A stretch of DNA of 64,000 nucleotides, taken from positions 3,047,212-3,111,211 of the forward strand of contig CAADRB010000007.1 of assembly GCA_900708905.1 (NCBI GenBank). The letters run 5' to 3'. The notes beneath the pieces were generated by a model, which worked only from the letters and a program-made list of their open reading frames with translations, ran no database searches and was not told the DNA's origin. Below are positions 1 to 14,770 of this stretch, piece by piece (the stretch's first letter is position 1; each line of letters opens with the position of its first letter). The stretch is from Hymenolepis diminuta. Taxonomy: Eukaryota > Platyhelminthes > Cestoda > Cyclophyllidea > Hymenolepididae. The position numbers were made by a program, and so were the translations under genes.

Positions 1-3000
1 GATAAACAGAGAAATAAATCACGAAGAAACAATAATAAGGGAACCATAAAATGAATATTATTTGGTTTCTTATTGAGGAAATATACAATTACAAGGAAAA
101 CAGAAATAACATAAGTCGTAAATGAAAGGAGTCTGTTCCTGTTTTAATGCTTGTATGAAGAAGATTGACTGCGCACTGACTATCTGCCTCTCTGTACGAG
201 AAGTGGTAAAAGATTGATGAAGCTTCGATCTAACATTAAGTTCCCTTTACTAATCACTAAATACTGTACATTGCGGAAAATGCAGAACCATGGACTTTTG
301 GAATTCGGGATATTATGTAGTGAATAATATGTGTAAGTAAAAGGCGAAGAACCAGATATTACTGTTCCATTATCTGATTTATAATCTAACTCGATTTAAA
401 ATCCCTTCCTCTCTCTTTAATCCCGCATAGGACATTTACTATGTTGGTGTTCTTCAAAGCTGAAAAGTGAAAATTTTCCCATAACCTAAGAAATAATCAT
501 AAAAATTAATACTCTTCATATCCTTATGGCCACCTCAATTAAAACACTACTATTTGCCTCAATAAATCAAATGCTAAACACAGCATGGTGAGGAGCTGAA
601 AGAAAATTGGCTGCTTGCTAAAATTATAGTGGACTAATTCAAACAAAAATCATGTGTCAGCACGGTTCATAAACCTTGGAATCGACCTTAAAATTACTGG
701 TATAAGCTGATGGACATCATGGCGAATTTCGGTCTGGCCAGCTGTAAGATGCTTTTATTTTTACCTCATAACAGCGTCCTGACTATGGAAGTGATTTTAT
801 TTCTCTCAAATTCATATAATTTAGCCGCCCAGTAATTCAAGGAAATTTTTTGTCACTGCATTAATACTTCAATTTAGGTGCAGTGCGTCAATGGAATTCG
901 CAGTAGGAATTTAATCTAACCTTATCATGAACTTAAAATAGTTCAATTTGAAATAAAATATCAAAAAATACTACACATCACTCTAAAACATATTGCGACT
1001 TATCCCCCGAGCAAGCCCCATTCTAGTCTCATTCTAACAGACAAATAATGAGACTTAGTTGTCATATCAAAGCCTATTTTATTGATAACTTTGTCTATAA
1101 ACTGTATCTGTCTAAAATGCCATTGTGACTTTTAGTTTAATATGTGAAGTGATTGGCATTAAAATGGTTTCAAAATTTCGTTTAATGGGAAACAATTTTA
1201 ATCAACCAACATAATAAAAATATTATAACAATAGAGTGGTAAAATGACAATTTGTGTAGAATTACAAAATGGCGTGAATTTTTCCCATAATCTAACCTAT
1301 AACCAGATAAATAGTGTAAATGAGGCCTGTGGGAAGGTCGTAAAGATCATTTGATGCTATATTTAACCCATTAATCATGTTCAAACTGCCAACTCTTCAA
1401 CCATCCCTAACCATCTATTTCCCACCTTCATTTGTGCTGTTTCTCACCGGACAGTCTGATCTCAATGTAAATTATATTCGCGTGTAGAAAACACGGCCTA
1501 AATAAGTATATTAGGGCATGTCTCAAAGGTTAACTGACGCGATATACCATTTATATCGAACCAAGAAGCATTAAGAGTACAAAGATGGAAGAAAAGGACT
1601 ATCATACCACAATGACTACTGAACTCTATTTCTTAACATTAAACTGATTTGCCCACTCAGCTTAGATATCAGTGCTTTTGTACAAGCTGGCAAGATTGCT
1701 AACTTAGCCTGCTTTCACTTACTCCGTGACAACGTGCTTGGTGACTTATACATATACTCTTTCGATCAGTCAATGAGCAATATTGATTTCTAAAATTGCC
1801 TATTTTCATCTAACACGACACCATGTGCTCTTTTTCTCAGACCTTAAGTATGAGTAAAATTTAAAAGGAAATTACAATGTGCTCATGAAAATCATTTTTT
1901 TTGGATTTTAAAAATAAAACACAAAAATAATAAAATTAAAAACATTGTGATAAAGTGTTCTCGTATTAAATATGAAAGATTTTATTTGGTTATTATAACG
2001 CTAACTTCCAAATAAAAGTTGGGGGTATCCCGAAAAGATTAGTTAATCTATGGACTGGATGTGTTCACATTTATCTGGGGGAAAATTTTTGATTTCATCC
2101 TTTTTTCCCGCAGTTGGCTAAAACTTAGCCACCTTGAACTTAAGCGGGGTTCACGGACGCTATTCATGGCACAAAGAGTATATTTGGCTCACTCCCATTC
2201 AAGATTGACCCCATTGCTGTTACTTTGATATATGTGGGTCGGTAACATTTCCAGAACGAGTTTTTTGCAAAACAAGTAAGAGTTAGAGAAAATCATCTAA
2301 AACTCAATATACTGGGCAACAACACCAAATCTGCACAATGGTTCAAAAGCAGACAGTGGACTATCAACCGAAATATATTTCTACGTACATGCAACATTTC
2401 ATTCCAACTTTTAAGCGGAAAATGAACATTGAGCATCTTATGAAATACCTCTGATTTGCGATCCCATTCGCATATAAATAGAAATATCAAAATGAATCTT
2501 ATTATGATGTGAATCTTAATTTCTTTTAATGATCCAAGGTCGTAAATATCCAAGTAATTCAAATCAATTAATAATATTATTATTATTGGGACAGCTTTTA
2601 AGTTGACGTTTTGACCAAACAAGTAGGCGGCTAAACTTATCAAAAAGCCTCGGAAAATTTACTCGAGTTACTATATCAATACTACTGAAAATACAAGTCT
2701 TATTTTGCTAAAGTTCAACATCGTATTGGTTTTCTTTTCTGCAAACTGACTCTGAATGGTAAAATTGCGAGGATCTTTAGCTAATTGTCGTTTAGATAAC
2801 GGAAGTGAGCTAACAATGCTAGAGATAGATAAGCGCAATACTAATCACTATGGAGGAGATTATTTTGAAATATACTTCCAAGTACAAAATGATAACAGAA
2901 ATTTAGTCCGTTTATCACAAGACCGTCTTCACCGCAAAGTGATTTCAAATTATTAGATAAGTTCCCTTCAGGCTAACTGCACTTTTTCTTTTGCTCATGT

Positions 3001-6000
3001 TGGGAAAATAGTGGGAAGTTTTTTCCTTCCACTTTTAGAGTGTTGATTAAAGTTGGTCAAGCGTAGGTTTAGGCTTTAATTAGTGGTGCTCGATGGTCTG
3101 GTTAAATTAAAATCAATCTTTGAGCGGAGGTGTGAATAATTGTTAAAATTTTCAGAATTTGATTTTCATATCAAAAGATAAAACTCAGCTATATTATCAG
3201 ACCACAGTTTCAACAGCTATCTATTCCAAATTGGTTGCTATGATAATAATTATATAAAATTATTGCTGACTCAGACTTAAGAAAATGGCATTTCATACAC
3301 CGATTTGGTGTTGAATCTATTCTTTATGAAAATTGATATGTGATAAGGACCTCGCATATATGAAATATTTAGAGAGATGAATAGTTTTAATCATTCAAGA
3401 CTAGATTTAATGCTATAATCAATACAGTCAACAACAGCCTATGCTAGAAAACTTCCGGAAACAACAAATCCCCTGTCTGTCTTCGTTATTTTTTATAAAT
3501 TTCTACAATTTTAAAATGATTTTCAGAACGAATTTGTTTGCCGTATATCTAACAAATTATGTACTCGTGTTATTTTCATGTATGCTATTAGAGTGAAAAG
3601 TTAATTGCTAGTTGTCCTAAATGAGATTAATTGCGTTCAAGCTGGAGAGATTCTGGCATCTATGTGAATAGCAACGTAAGATTGAAGAGTGTTAATGCTG
3701 AAGGCATTGTAGATGAAAAATAGCGAAGCAAATGATAAGGAAAATTTGTACCCTGTAAATACTATATCGGAGTACGATGTTCCATTTCACATTTCCCTTA
3801 TTACTGAATAATAGGGTTATTCCGATTCTCAATTATACCGGTTTTCACTGTTTTAAGTTAACGATGTGAAAATATATGCTTGCTTAATCATCTCAAAAGT
3901 TTCCGTATGATGCATAATGCTACATTTCATAATACAAGCGGACTTAAAGGCTTTCGTAAATGCTATCGGGAGACTAATCTCAGGATTAAGTTCTGGCAGA
4001 GATATGACATTTGAAGAGCTAGCTAAGTGAATCCTCTGGGAAATACTGGGACCAAGTTTTGATATAAAAGATGTAGTGATATCAAACAGTGTTTAGTACA
4101 CCCAAGGCGATAATTTCCAAACACGTAAGTAAAAGACGTGATGAAAGATGCTACAGCATTAGATAAATTGTACTTAAGGAAGCTAAAGTAGTCTCAAAAC
4201 CACCATTTTCATATAGAACCTGTTGTATCAAATTTAAAGTGATTATCGTTATCTGCAAAGCTAGAATGCCAAATAAAATCATGTTATTATGTGATTACCA
4301 ATTAGAGACCACAGTATTAACCATAGAATAGTTATAAAATCGATTAAGACCTCGTGATACACTAGAAAGACAGCAATGAAATGGTTTCCTAGTTACCCTA
4401 CAAGTAATTTGAAGTATCGGACATTAAGGAAACTGGAAAGAGAGCTTGTGCAAATTATGGGTAAGGCAAATTGGTCAAGACGCCAGGAAATTCTTTGGTT
4501 TGACTAGGCTGTGGTGGTCAAACCAACCTAAATGTCAGTTCCTGTTCCTAAATGTTAAATTCCCACCTCAAGGGAAATATTGCCAAATGACCGAAGTACA
4601 AAGCTGCTAATTGAATGCGAGTGTTCGCCGAAGGGAATGCGTCAAGTAGAAAAATTATTTTATTAAATATTTACCCTTGTAAAGTTAATATGTGGAGTAT
4701 TTATATCTAATATTTTCTCCCTCAAATTTATATTAGTGATCCATTTGTGCATCTCAATTTCATAATTAAAGCTTGTTTTGTGCCTAAATAAAATGTGGGT
4801 ATTCCCTTTCTTTTCTGTTTTTATCTGGCGCTGGGATGTCGGGGGTGTAAATCGTAAAGAATTCAATGCTTTTGTTTCACTGACGGGATTGCTCTTCCTC
4901 AGGCCTAACGATCTCTAGTCTCCCTTTGTTTTAAGTCCTATAAAAGACAGGATTGATGTCATGCTCAAAGATGAGATAAGCTTAAATTTGAGATATTAGT
5001 CTCTTCAATAGGTCATTGAAAGTCATGACACAAATCACTACTGAAAGCTCAGTAGTGAAGGATGAAAAATCTCGAATCCGACGGACCAGACCTTTCTCCC
5101 TTTCCTCAAGTTATTTCTTCACGGCCATAGTTATGTAAATAAGTAGATGTATAATTTTTAATAAAAGCTGATAAGATTTGATACCACTTTTGCTTCCCTG
5201 CAGTATATGTAACAGATGAACAATATATGAGATAATAACACATTAGAGTTACGCAAGCTCTTTAAGTTCTTTGGACATTGTGTTACCATTTTGTTCTTAA
5301 AACAGTTAGCCCTGATCTAGATTTCAAAAAAGAATTTTAAACAACTGCAAATGTTTGTTTTTAAAGCATACTTTCAGTTTTGATTGCTAAAGGCTACTCC
5401 GATAATAGTCTTTCAAGGCATATTCCATCAATAGGCGTAATCATTTTGCCTGTTCTCATGAAGTTATCAGAATAGAAACCTATTTCGTTTATATATATAC
5501 ATAAAAAAATAAATATCAAAGAAAATGTGCATAAAATTATAAACTGAAACTGGATATAAATAAATACGGTATCCCACACAGAGCGAATTCAGGCAGAAAT
5601 TTTACACTTTTTTTCAATATCTGTATGAGTTATCATGAGGCCTTCAAAATGTAACGTTTATACACAAAGGACATAAATTTGACAAAAAGGAGCAAATAGG
5701 CATCTTATTCCTTCAAAGACGAAATGCCAAATTGTCGCAATGGTGTTTACTTAGTCATTATTGTGAAAATATAGCATAACTGACGAACCCCTTGTCGTTA
5801 CTTAAGGGTATTGTTGAAAAGTTACATGAATAAATGCATTTTTGTCTTATTCTAAGATTTTGAAATATATTGTTTACTTTAAAAAGCACTTTTAATGATA
5901 CTTCAACGATAATGAAATACTGTTTCCTCTGTGTATCCCATAAAAATTATATTCTAAGCCCTTATTATACCGTGACACATGTCTATTCCCACAGATGCTT

Positions 6001-9000
6001 TGACGTCACAGAATCACTTGACGCATTCTCTTATCAATAATCACAATTAACTAACACCTTGTTTCGTAACCTAAATCACTTCTTTGTATTTCTGGACTGT
6101 CATATTGTACTCGAGAATGCATAAAAACACATTTACAGCTCAGCTCCATTTATAGTTCTCAAGCTTTATTTCTGCGTCTCAATCTTTGCCTTCCCTCTCC
6201 CATCAGTTCCATCGGTGTTGTACAATGCACTTTGGCCTATACTCAACTCTAATCGCTTATTCGTCGGTTACAGACCATTCATATTTTAGGACACATAAAA
6301 ATCATTATGCCCTTGTCGGCCTTCTTGCCCTACCGTTTTATAGGATTATTCATACATTTTATGATATTCACAGTCATTTTTTCCAATAAGTGTGTTTATG
6401 TAAAAGCAATGCAGTTTGATGGCCTTGCTTAGTCAGCCGAAACTGTGTTATTATTGGGATAAGTTTAAATACCGATTTGTAAAAAGTGATAATCAGCCTC
6501 TGAAGTGAAAATGGATTAACCACGAAACAAAGTCGAAAAATAGGGTTAAATTTTTGAATAGATTAAGAAGTACGCTGTTAATAGCATAACAGCCAGGTAA
6601 ATTTTATAACATCCGATATTTTTCTGCAAAGAATGACTTTCCTGATCACATTGAAATCGAATAGAAATTGAAGTAATATTCATTTAAAATATTTTAGTCA
6701 GTCTAGAAGAGGAACTGATCTAGAGGATTTAAAGGATAAACCGAGAGGAACCGGAAAAATGTTGTAAGATGACTAGTAGCTAGACTGCTTCTTACTTTAA
6801 AGAAAAAAGTGCACGATGAGATCATCTACCCAGTCGATTATTCTAAGCAGAAGTAATTGAATGTTTACTATTGCAAACAGAGGAATATCGTGTGATCTGA
6901 ATTTAATGCATATTTTATAGGTTCTAACTTATATTACTCTAGCAACCTACCAAAACGTCCAAATAATCGCTTTTCGAACCTTTTGTTGTTTACTTTAACA
7001 GGAATGCCTGATTTCCTCTTTATGGAACTTAGAATTGATATTCCTATGCTGAATACACAGGTGTAACCTTAGCTTCTCTATGTTTGATATCCAAGATTAC
7101 GTGGGATAAATGCTATTTCTAAAACCGAAGTGGACTTTAGACAACTTCGCTTCTGAGTTCAAGCTTATTTGATTGGAAAAAGAAATGGCTAGCGACTCTA
7201 ATGGCCAATAATATTAGTTTCATTAAATAATATAAAGTCGTCCGTATAAAACAAATTTTAATATCTTGTCATTCGCAGCAAAATTAAAGTTTCGGAACAT
7301 ACATTCGGATTGGATGTGGAGCCAAAATCGACATATGCCAATTGTTGCTAACGTGTGAGAGTCAATAACTCAGATCTTTTCATCTCATTATATAATTAGA
7401 TTAGTATATTTAACTGAAAGTTTACGCTTTTAAGTAAAAAAGTAATTGTTTCTTGGTTGAGTGTAGCGCAGACGTTACTATAAAAACGATTTCATTTCAT
7501 ACACCCTATCAAATTAGCCTAAGTAACTGAAAATGTCATTTAAATCTCTGATACAACCAGCCGAACTGGATGTGTTTTTCCGGGAAACAAAATCGTTGTT
7601 AAGTGCAACAGGGAATGATCGCATACAAACTACGCATTTCAAACAAAACTAACTTAAACAACATGGTGGTTAGCTGTAAGGCCTAAATGCATGATTGCTT
7701 CTTAGGAATTTCGTTGATGTATATTCATTTCCGTACAGGAATATGGTGTCAAATTGTAAAAATAAACTAACATGTGAATAAACACACATGACTTCAGATT
7801 TTTCACTTGACAATAAAGGGCGAAGAAGAGCCAAATACCGAATATACAGATTTTACCATCTGCACTTGCCTCAGAGAGGTTGATGAATGTATGACAGGCG
7901 TTAACTGACTTAATCCTGAAGTAGTTTCCAATATATTGAAAAAATTTCATTGATGTAAGCGTTAGCAATCAATCTAGACGGAGGATAATTCGAATGATCT
8001 ACAATGATGATTCTAAACATTAGTCATCGTCCATACTAAAACCCAACCAATCCAAAAATATTTATTATTAAGTATTACACTATAAAATTACTTTCTTGAA
8101 AAAATATATTTTGTTTGAATGTACGGCTGAAATATTGCACCTGCTAAATGTTGCCTTGATGGGATATATTTTGAAAAATTGACCTTAGACAGCTACTTTA
8201 CCTCAGTGAAAAATAAAAGGTCAGCTTACACTAATATTAGTGTAATTTTAGCAAAAAACGACTTATTACATCGAGTAGATTATTTTATTCTACTGTGCAG
8301 TTCACGATATATCAATTTCAGTGGAATTTGTAAAAATAACTTTTACACTTTTTACTTATCGAGTATAATTTCGTCAGGTTTACTTTAATTTTTAAAAGTT
8401 TACTTTCCATGATTTTCATTCGGTCGCCCAAGATTGCGGTGCTCTAAGCTAATTTAGTGAAATATCTAACTTTGAATAATGAGGATTTATAAGTAACATT
8501 GATCATAATGCAATGCTGGTTTTTTCTTGATCTCTTTTCCAAAAGCGGAAATTAGCTGCAGCTTATTGTTTTACTAAATTGTCGGAGATTCCTACAAAAG
8601 CTGTGGGAAAGACATCTTTAGTACACGACTGAGTGAAACATTAACAATTAATAAGCAGTCTTGCGGAAAATATGGTGATAAATGTATCTGCTTTCTTTAC
8701 AAAATGCGATAAATTACATAGAATATACGGATCTATGACTGTTAAAATTGAAATAAGTTGAACCAAACAGTGAAATGTTCAGTGTAATTATCGAAATAGG
8801 CCACCTGAAAAGTCATTCATTTCGTCAACTAAAGTCTAAATAAATATAACTCACTTAAGGCCTGTCAGCTGTATAGTATGAAAGTAATAAGGCGATGTAA
8901 AGCATAGCCTACTAATCTGCTGCTATACAGTTTCATTTATCAGTAGCTGACTCATCGACGATGATGCGTTTAAGGTAGATAGGACTTGAGATACACTGAC

Positions 9001-12000
9001 TTTTATCATCAATCGAAATGAAGCCGATTGGTTATTGGTCCGTGTATTCCCAGTGGCTCATAGACATTTATCTTCATTTCCAAGTTTCATTTATGAATGA
9101 TGAACAAAGGGGTCGAATCCCTTATTCTCAGTCAATTTCATCACCAGTAATTCAAATCCGTTTTTCTTTTCAATCTTGGATCCACGAAAGTCCCTAGAAT
9201 ATCACTAATAAAGGCAAGCTTGAATGTGACGAAGGGAAAGTATGCAGAGATAACTGAATCTACATTTTATCATTTGCTAGTAATATAAGGTCCTGTAATT
9301 TTATGAATAAAATTTTGTTCATTGTATTCTGCTGATTCCCCTATGCTGAGTGGTATAGATCGCAGAAAGATTACAGCTACAATAAAATATATTCAAATCC
9401 GAGAGCTATATATTTCTAAGCTCCGATCCATTTCTGTAAGTTCACAATTCAATCAACGTTTTGTGACTTTCTTTGAATGAAATATTATAATTTCTTATGT
9501 ATAATATAATTTTCAGGCTTAATTGCTATTTACATCCGAACTTCTCTACCAGGCTAAAAATTCATTCTCTTAAAGGGATTTGCATTACGATGACTCGTAA
9601 ACGGGAATATATTTTGAACAAATGACTTATAATGCCTTTGTAAAGTTAATCTTGTCGCATTATTCAAACAGAACCTACTTCCACAACATTAAGAAGGGCG
9701 CAAAGAGTTATTTCAATATGAAGATGCATTGGATTATATAATAACACTTGATAAGATGGGAAAGTTGCTATTCGCATGAATATTAGAGGGTCCGAAAATG
9801 TTTATGGCGATTTGATTATTCCTTATAAAGTGGAGGCAAATAAAGTCAATGTTCGTTGAATATGGATGCAGACTAACCACGTAAATGAACATAACAATAA
9901 AGATTGCAAATGAATGTATGACGCAGAACTGAATGAACTGATTACCAAAGCTAAGACTTTCATTGGATGAATAGTGAAAATTGTCAGCTGCATTCATTCA
10001 CATCTGATCTTGTTACATTGTTTTGTACATTGCGTTACCAAGTAGCTGCCTCCTTAAATTTTATTTTCTTCTTGTCTATTAAAACAAATGCATGAATTTC
10101 AATAAAACATTACTGTGGTATGTATACTGCGTTCCACTTCATGGTTTAAACGTTTGATTTTAATTCCTGAAAGTGAACAAAGCTTTCTTATGTGAATTTT
10201 CAACTCCATTAAATAATGCAATTTCTTAAATGACATCCAGGTAAAGAGTGGTGGCTAATGAATACAGCTATAAAGTTGGGGAAGTACCGATTTAGCAAAT
10301 CTATTTGGCATTAGTGTTTTAAAACTCCCTAGAAAATAATTGCATTGAAGCATTTCAAAGCCAAGTAATGACTCTTTGAAAATTACCTACACTTTTGTAT
10401 GCTAATGGGCGTTTGACAGATCAGTGGGAAATACAGATAGCCTCAGGCATTATCATACCCATGGTAATTTCAGAGTATTTGAAAAGGAGCCACATACAAA
10501 GACCTCCCGTCCTTTAAATGTTCAAGTATGTGCCAAGATTTTGATATATTATACAGTTCGAGAACCCATTATTTGGGAGCAAAGTTAGTGATGGTTCATT
10601 GCAGAAGGAGATTTTCAAGTTAACGCAAAACTGTCATGGACTGCCAAGCAAAACTCAAGATCGCAATTTCTCCCTGGAACTGAGAAATTATATGTGATTC
10701 CTTCGCATAAATTGAATTTTAAACAAAATCTCACCCAATGTGTGATCCTACCATGTTTCTTTTTTTATAGAAACAAAGTAAAAACTACTGCATCTTCAAA
10801 ATGGGAAATCACATCTTCATTGTCTTATAGAAGATGGTCCTTAATATGCATAATCTTTGCATTTACGTGACTAAATGGTCACCAATATATTTAATACTCT
10901 AGATATTGTAATAAAAATGATGGGAGAAAAATTCTATTTTCTGAATTTTCGGATATATTTATTAATTAAATCCACTATCAGAATAAAATAGACATGAGAA
11001 CAAGATAGGAACCCCTATAAATAGAGAACATGTCATAATAGTAAAAAATAACTTTCCATTATCATGCATCTTTATGGGATAATTTATATCCCTTTATTGA
11101 TATATATCATTTTGAACTTAGCTTTTCTCCTCCATTAGGCCTGGCGCCAGAATGGACTTCGGTTTGCATTTAACATGACAGCGGTCAACTCTTCTTAAAT
11201 GAATCTGTCATAGTTGCTAGTTTTCACGGCGTCTTCGATTTATTGAGGAGGGTTGGAGCAAAGGTGACAAGAAAGAATGATAGCGCTTAACCCACTTTGA
11301 GATTGATAAATACAAAGCATTGTCAGCAATCTATCAGTTAGTATGAAGAATGCCAATGTCCCTAAATTTAAGAGTTAATCACAAGATCAGTATATAGATA
11401 AAATCTCGATGTAGGAGAAAGCCTACTGCTGTGAACCAATTAAGACGAGCCATCAAAATTTTGAATAAATCAATAGTGTCAGTATTGTACTTGAGAAACA
11501 GTGTTTAAATAACTACAAGTCTTTCGACTAAACTTTAAGAAACAGTTACATTTGTATCTTTGAAAATGACCACACATTTCCAGTTGGCATTGGTTTTTAT
11601 ACCTATACCTATCATCATGCTCTCTGTTGTCTCTTGAATATATTTTGGAGAAGTCCAGTTAGCCCTCGTCGACCACTCAAATTAGCCAACAACGGGCATT
11701 ATTAAATTTCAGAAAATATTTCAAGCAATCTAAACTCACTACCGCACTTTTTTCTATTATCATTTTTGGAGTATCAAAAAAAATTATTCAAAATTAAACC
11801 GTATGTATTATTAATTGTAAGCGCAGCCATTGTATTTCTCCTCTTACGCTGTCCATAATTTAACGAATTACTACAGAGTGGTAAATTCAAATCTCTTCAT
11901 TTAAATAATACGTCATTCACGATTGCCTATCCGTAACTTGCAAATCTGAAGGTAGGATTTTGTTTTAACGCATTTCGTCTTATAAAGACATGAGTTTTGT

Positions 12001-13845
12001 TTAATTCTGTCAAGTTAAACTCGTGCATATTTGTATGATCGTCCAATTTCATCAGTGTTAAAGGATAATATATACAAGTTTCAAATTGTGGTTTTAAACC
12101 GACTGATAACTCTCAAAATCGAAAAAGGGGAAGGGAGTAGCCATTTAATTTTTTGGAATTGCAACGGACTTAATAAACTCTAGTTATCAAATAAAATAGA
12201 GGAATGTTTTGCCGCGAACATTCAATTATCTGGTCAGTCAAATCGCTTTTTAATTAAGCCAACAAGTGGGTGTAAAGATTAGTTGATTAGGAGGTAAAGT
12301 GTACAGAATTAATTATTAGGAATCATAAAATTTGAAAATAAAGATAAGCTACCACTTTTGAAGTTAGTTTCGACCAATTTCACTGAATCTCGCTCTTATT
12401 TCCCACTAAATACTAGCCTCTTCAAACATATCAGATAATTGTTTATTCTTTCGATTTATCCCTTCTCTTCTAATTTATTACAAACGATCTTCGCATAATT
12501 TTGTTTACCCTTTAATAGCTTCCTAGTCCGAAGCATTTTCACATTCTTTCTTGGCCCCCTCTAGAAAATATGTACCACCAATCTTCCTTTGAAGTCAAAA
12601 CATTCCTTGACTGTCCCTAAATAAATTATTAGCTTGCAACTGAAATCTGACGATTCAGTACATGCATTCTTCGGAATTATGAAGGAATTATGATCTTATT
12701 CCTGTTATTTCAAGGGCTAATGAATTATTTTTTGAATTACATTATTTTGAAACATTTCTAAGTCTAGAAGTGCTGCTATTTCTGAATGCATCGAATACTA
12801 ATTTGGATGTGACAGAAAAACAAACAGCAAAAGTGACATGAATGGCAAACTTAGAATGTTGACAGTTTTCATTCCAAAACAAATCCAGATGAGAAGGAAG
12901 AATACAATCCCTTGCTCAAATAAATGTCAGCCTAATTTTGCGAATATCCCGTTATCCACTTTTGACAAGCTGACGATCTTTTATTGTTGGATAAAAGGGA
13001 TTTTTTCATAAAATACTTCAAAATCTGGCATTTTCTCAACGCACCTTGATTTTAAACAAAATTTTAGAGGTAATTTCCCTGTTTTATAAATTTATTGAAG
13101 GAAATTAATCGGGATTAACAGGTGAATTATGCCTTTATCAAACAATTAAAATATGGGCGAAAAATTTATCAATCATGAGTACTCATTAAATTTAATCAAC
13201 TTTCCTCATTTTTATTATATTCTGTTTTTTCACTATTTTCTCATTATGAATCTTCTGGGAGTCTGATCTAATCTGATCTAACTAGTTACACAGCATGGAT
13301 AACATTCTAAATATTTGTACTCAATATACTTGATTAATAGGAGTGATGAAAGTCGGAGACGAGTTTCTTGAAACTGGAAAGACCAATACGGAATAAGTTG
13401 CTATTGGTGCGTCAGATCTTAAAATTTTAACCTCTTGAGAAATCGAAGACCTTTTATTTCGGTTGAACTTGAGATTTAAAGGGAATCTGGTAGAAAATGA
13501 AATAGATTTCTTTTTTAGGAGTGAAGGTGAGAATCGTCTGTTTTTCTGGATTGCTACATTTTGTTGGTAATTTCAAATTCATTTAATATCAGAAGCAAGT
13601 GAACATGTGAATTGAATAGGACTAAAACAGAGCATTGAAGCATTGTATTCAAAATTAGCCGGCTATATAGTGATAGATAATTGCTTATCCTCTTTTGAAA
13701 AACTTTTCAGCTTAACTGCGGCAACCTATGCCGAAAGAAATAATTTCGAGGCGCCCAGATAATGCTAAAACTTTATGTCTATCTGATATTTAGCTGTATT
13801 TTATACTGGCAATGGAATATTATTTGGAAAATTAACTTCCCAGGC
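1..13845. other. Gene-free AT-rich DNA, left part
   Basis: I see no supported gene in this stretch. Open frames are short (under about 120 codons), lack splice-site context and have the low-complexity, Phe/Ile/Tyr/Asn-rich composition expected by chance in AT-rich DNA. A single T-arm-like hairpin near 9107-9123 is not accompanied by a tRNA cloverleaf. It is probably intergenic or part of a long intron. Confidence 0.6.
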
Positions 13846-13950
13846 ATGAAAACATTCTTTTACTCATTCCAACTCGCTAACGCTCATGATTTTCTGCAAA
13901 TTCCTCCTATCATATTTAATAAAACCGCCGTTGGCACAACAGTCATGTAA
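13846..13950 (+). pseudogene. Possible Gypsy-type reverse transcriptase scrap
   Basis: An open stretch of about 35 codons reads FYSFQLANAHDFLQIP and then, after a gap, KTAVGTT before a stop codon. Reverse transcriptases of Gypsy-type LTR elements have the order F-S-x-x-D-L-x-x-A-Y-x-Q-I-P, about five residues, then K-T-A-x-x-T at the first catalytic block. Here the catalytic Asp position reads Gln and the invariant Tyr reads His, and the expected downstream F-G-L and YxDD-type blocks are not visible. If real, it is a dead fragment of a retrotransposon pol gene. It could also be a chance match in AT-rich sequence. Confidence 0.3.
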
Positions 13951-14634
13951 ATATCAAGCAAAATACATGTGGATACCGTCTGAAGTTGGGTCCACCCGTG
14001 GCCCATAATTCATAGATATACGAATGCTTGTGAAATGATAATATCTCACAAATTCGTTGAATGTTTTCCAAGTAGAGTGAAGCAAGATCATTTGGACTTT
14101 GTCGAAATTTTGTTTTCCAAAATCATTTCAATGGTATTTTATGCGTTTATAGTACCGTAGTAATTCCCAGTTGTTATGCCCAAAACAGCAACTGGTGTAA
14201 ATTCGTCTGGCTGTACTTAAGTTTAGAAATGTTGTTGCCATTTTAGTTATATATACCTGAGAAAGTACAAAAAGAGATCCTATTTGATCTTAGGTCAGGA
14301 ACTTAAGAACTTGAGAAATTAATTTCCTCATATAACCAAACTTAATTCTTAATTATTGACTATACTGTACTTAAGAGACGTTCCAGGCAAATAATTACAA
14401 TTCTCAGTCTTGTTTAATCCCGGCTGGTGCGTAATATGGTGGTGCATTTCTGTCTGCGCACAGATATCTTTATCACTAAAAACGTGCGACCTTTAGCTAG
14501 ACGTCTGGGTTCTATCGTCGGAAACGGTTTGACCTCAATGCATAACTATTAGGGAGCCTACGTTGTTTATTGATGGATGTCAGTCAAAAGTAAGAAATAT
14601 TTATGTACCAAAAATATTATCTCGGGGAATTGGT
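13951..14634. other. Intergenic DNA before the first SINE copy
   Basis: No coding sequence is visible. The part from about 14420 to 14560 is somewhat richer in G and C than its surroundings and may be an old repeat fragment, but I could not match it to anything else in the window. Confidence 0.4.
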
Positions 14635-14770
14635 ACACTGAAGGCGCGATGATTTGCATGCTCGTCTACAAAATCGGAGGTCACGGGTTCAATGACCATC
14701 AGTGCATACCAGTAAGTGGAATAACCAGTCACACTGGTTAAGTTTGGCTAATCAAAAGGCTGGTAAAAAA
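14635..14770 (+). repeat. tRNA-derived SINE, copy A
   Basis: This short repeat has a tRNA-like head. An anticodon-arm-like block (14661-14680) is followed by GTCACGGGTTCAATGACC, which resembles a T arm with an internal B box. The non-tRNA body then contains CACACTGGTTAAG (about 14730-14742) and an A-rich end near 14764-14770. The anticodon-arm block and the ACTGGTT block recur in the same order at 34739-34872 and, inverted, at 60391-60525, which identifies a dispersed family rather than a single tRNA pseudogene. Of the three copies this one keeps the best B box. Confidence 0.6.

Noticed and set aside
2293..2643. 116-codon minus-strand open frame, the longest in the left 13 kb
   Set aside because: Its Ile/Leu/Phe-rich composition is typical of chance frames in AT-rich DNA, and no domain, homologue or splice signal is apparent.
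2756..2956. Open frame with LDNGSELTML, recalling the D-T/S-G motif of retroelement proteases
   Set aside because: The match is confined to a few residues, the catalytic Asp-Thr/Ser-Gly reads Asp-Asn-Gly, and no flanking pol or gag sequence is present.
9107..9123. T-arm-like hairpin AAGGG-GTCGAAT-CCCTT suggesting a tRNA gene
   Set aside because: The stem-loop is perfect, but no acceptor, D or anticodon stem can be built at the proper distance upstream.
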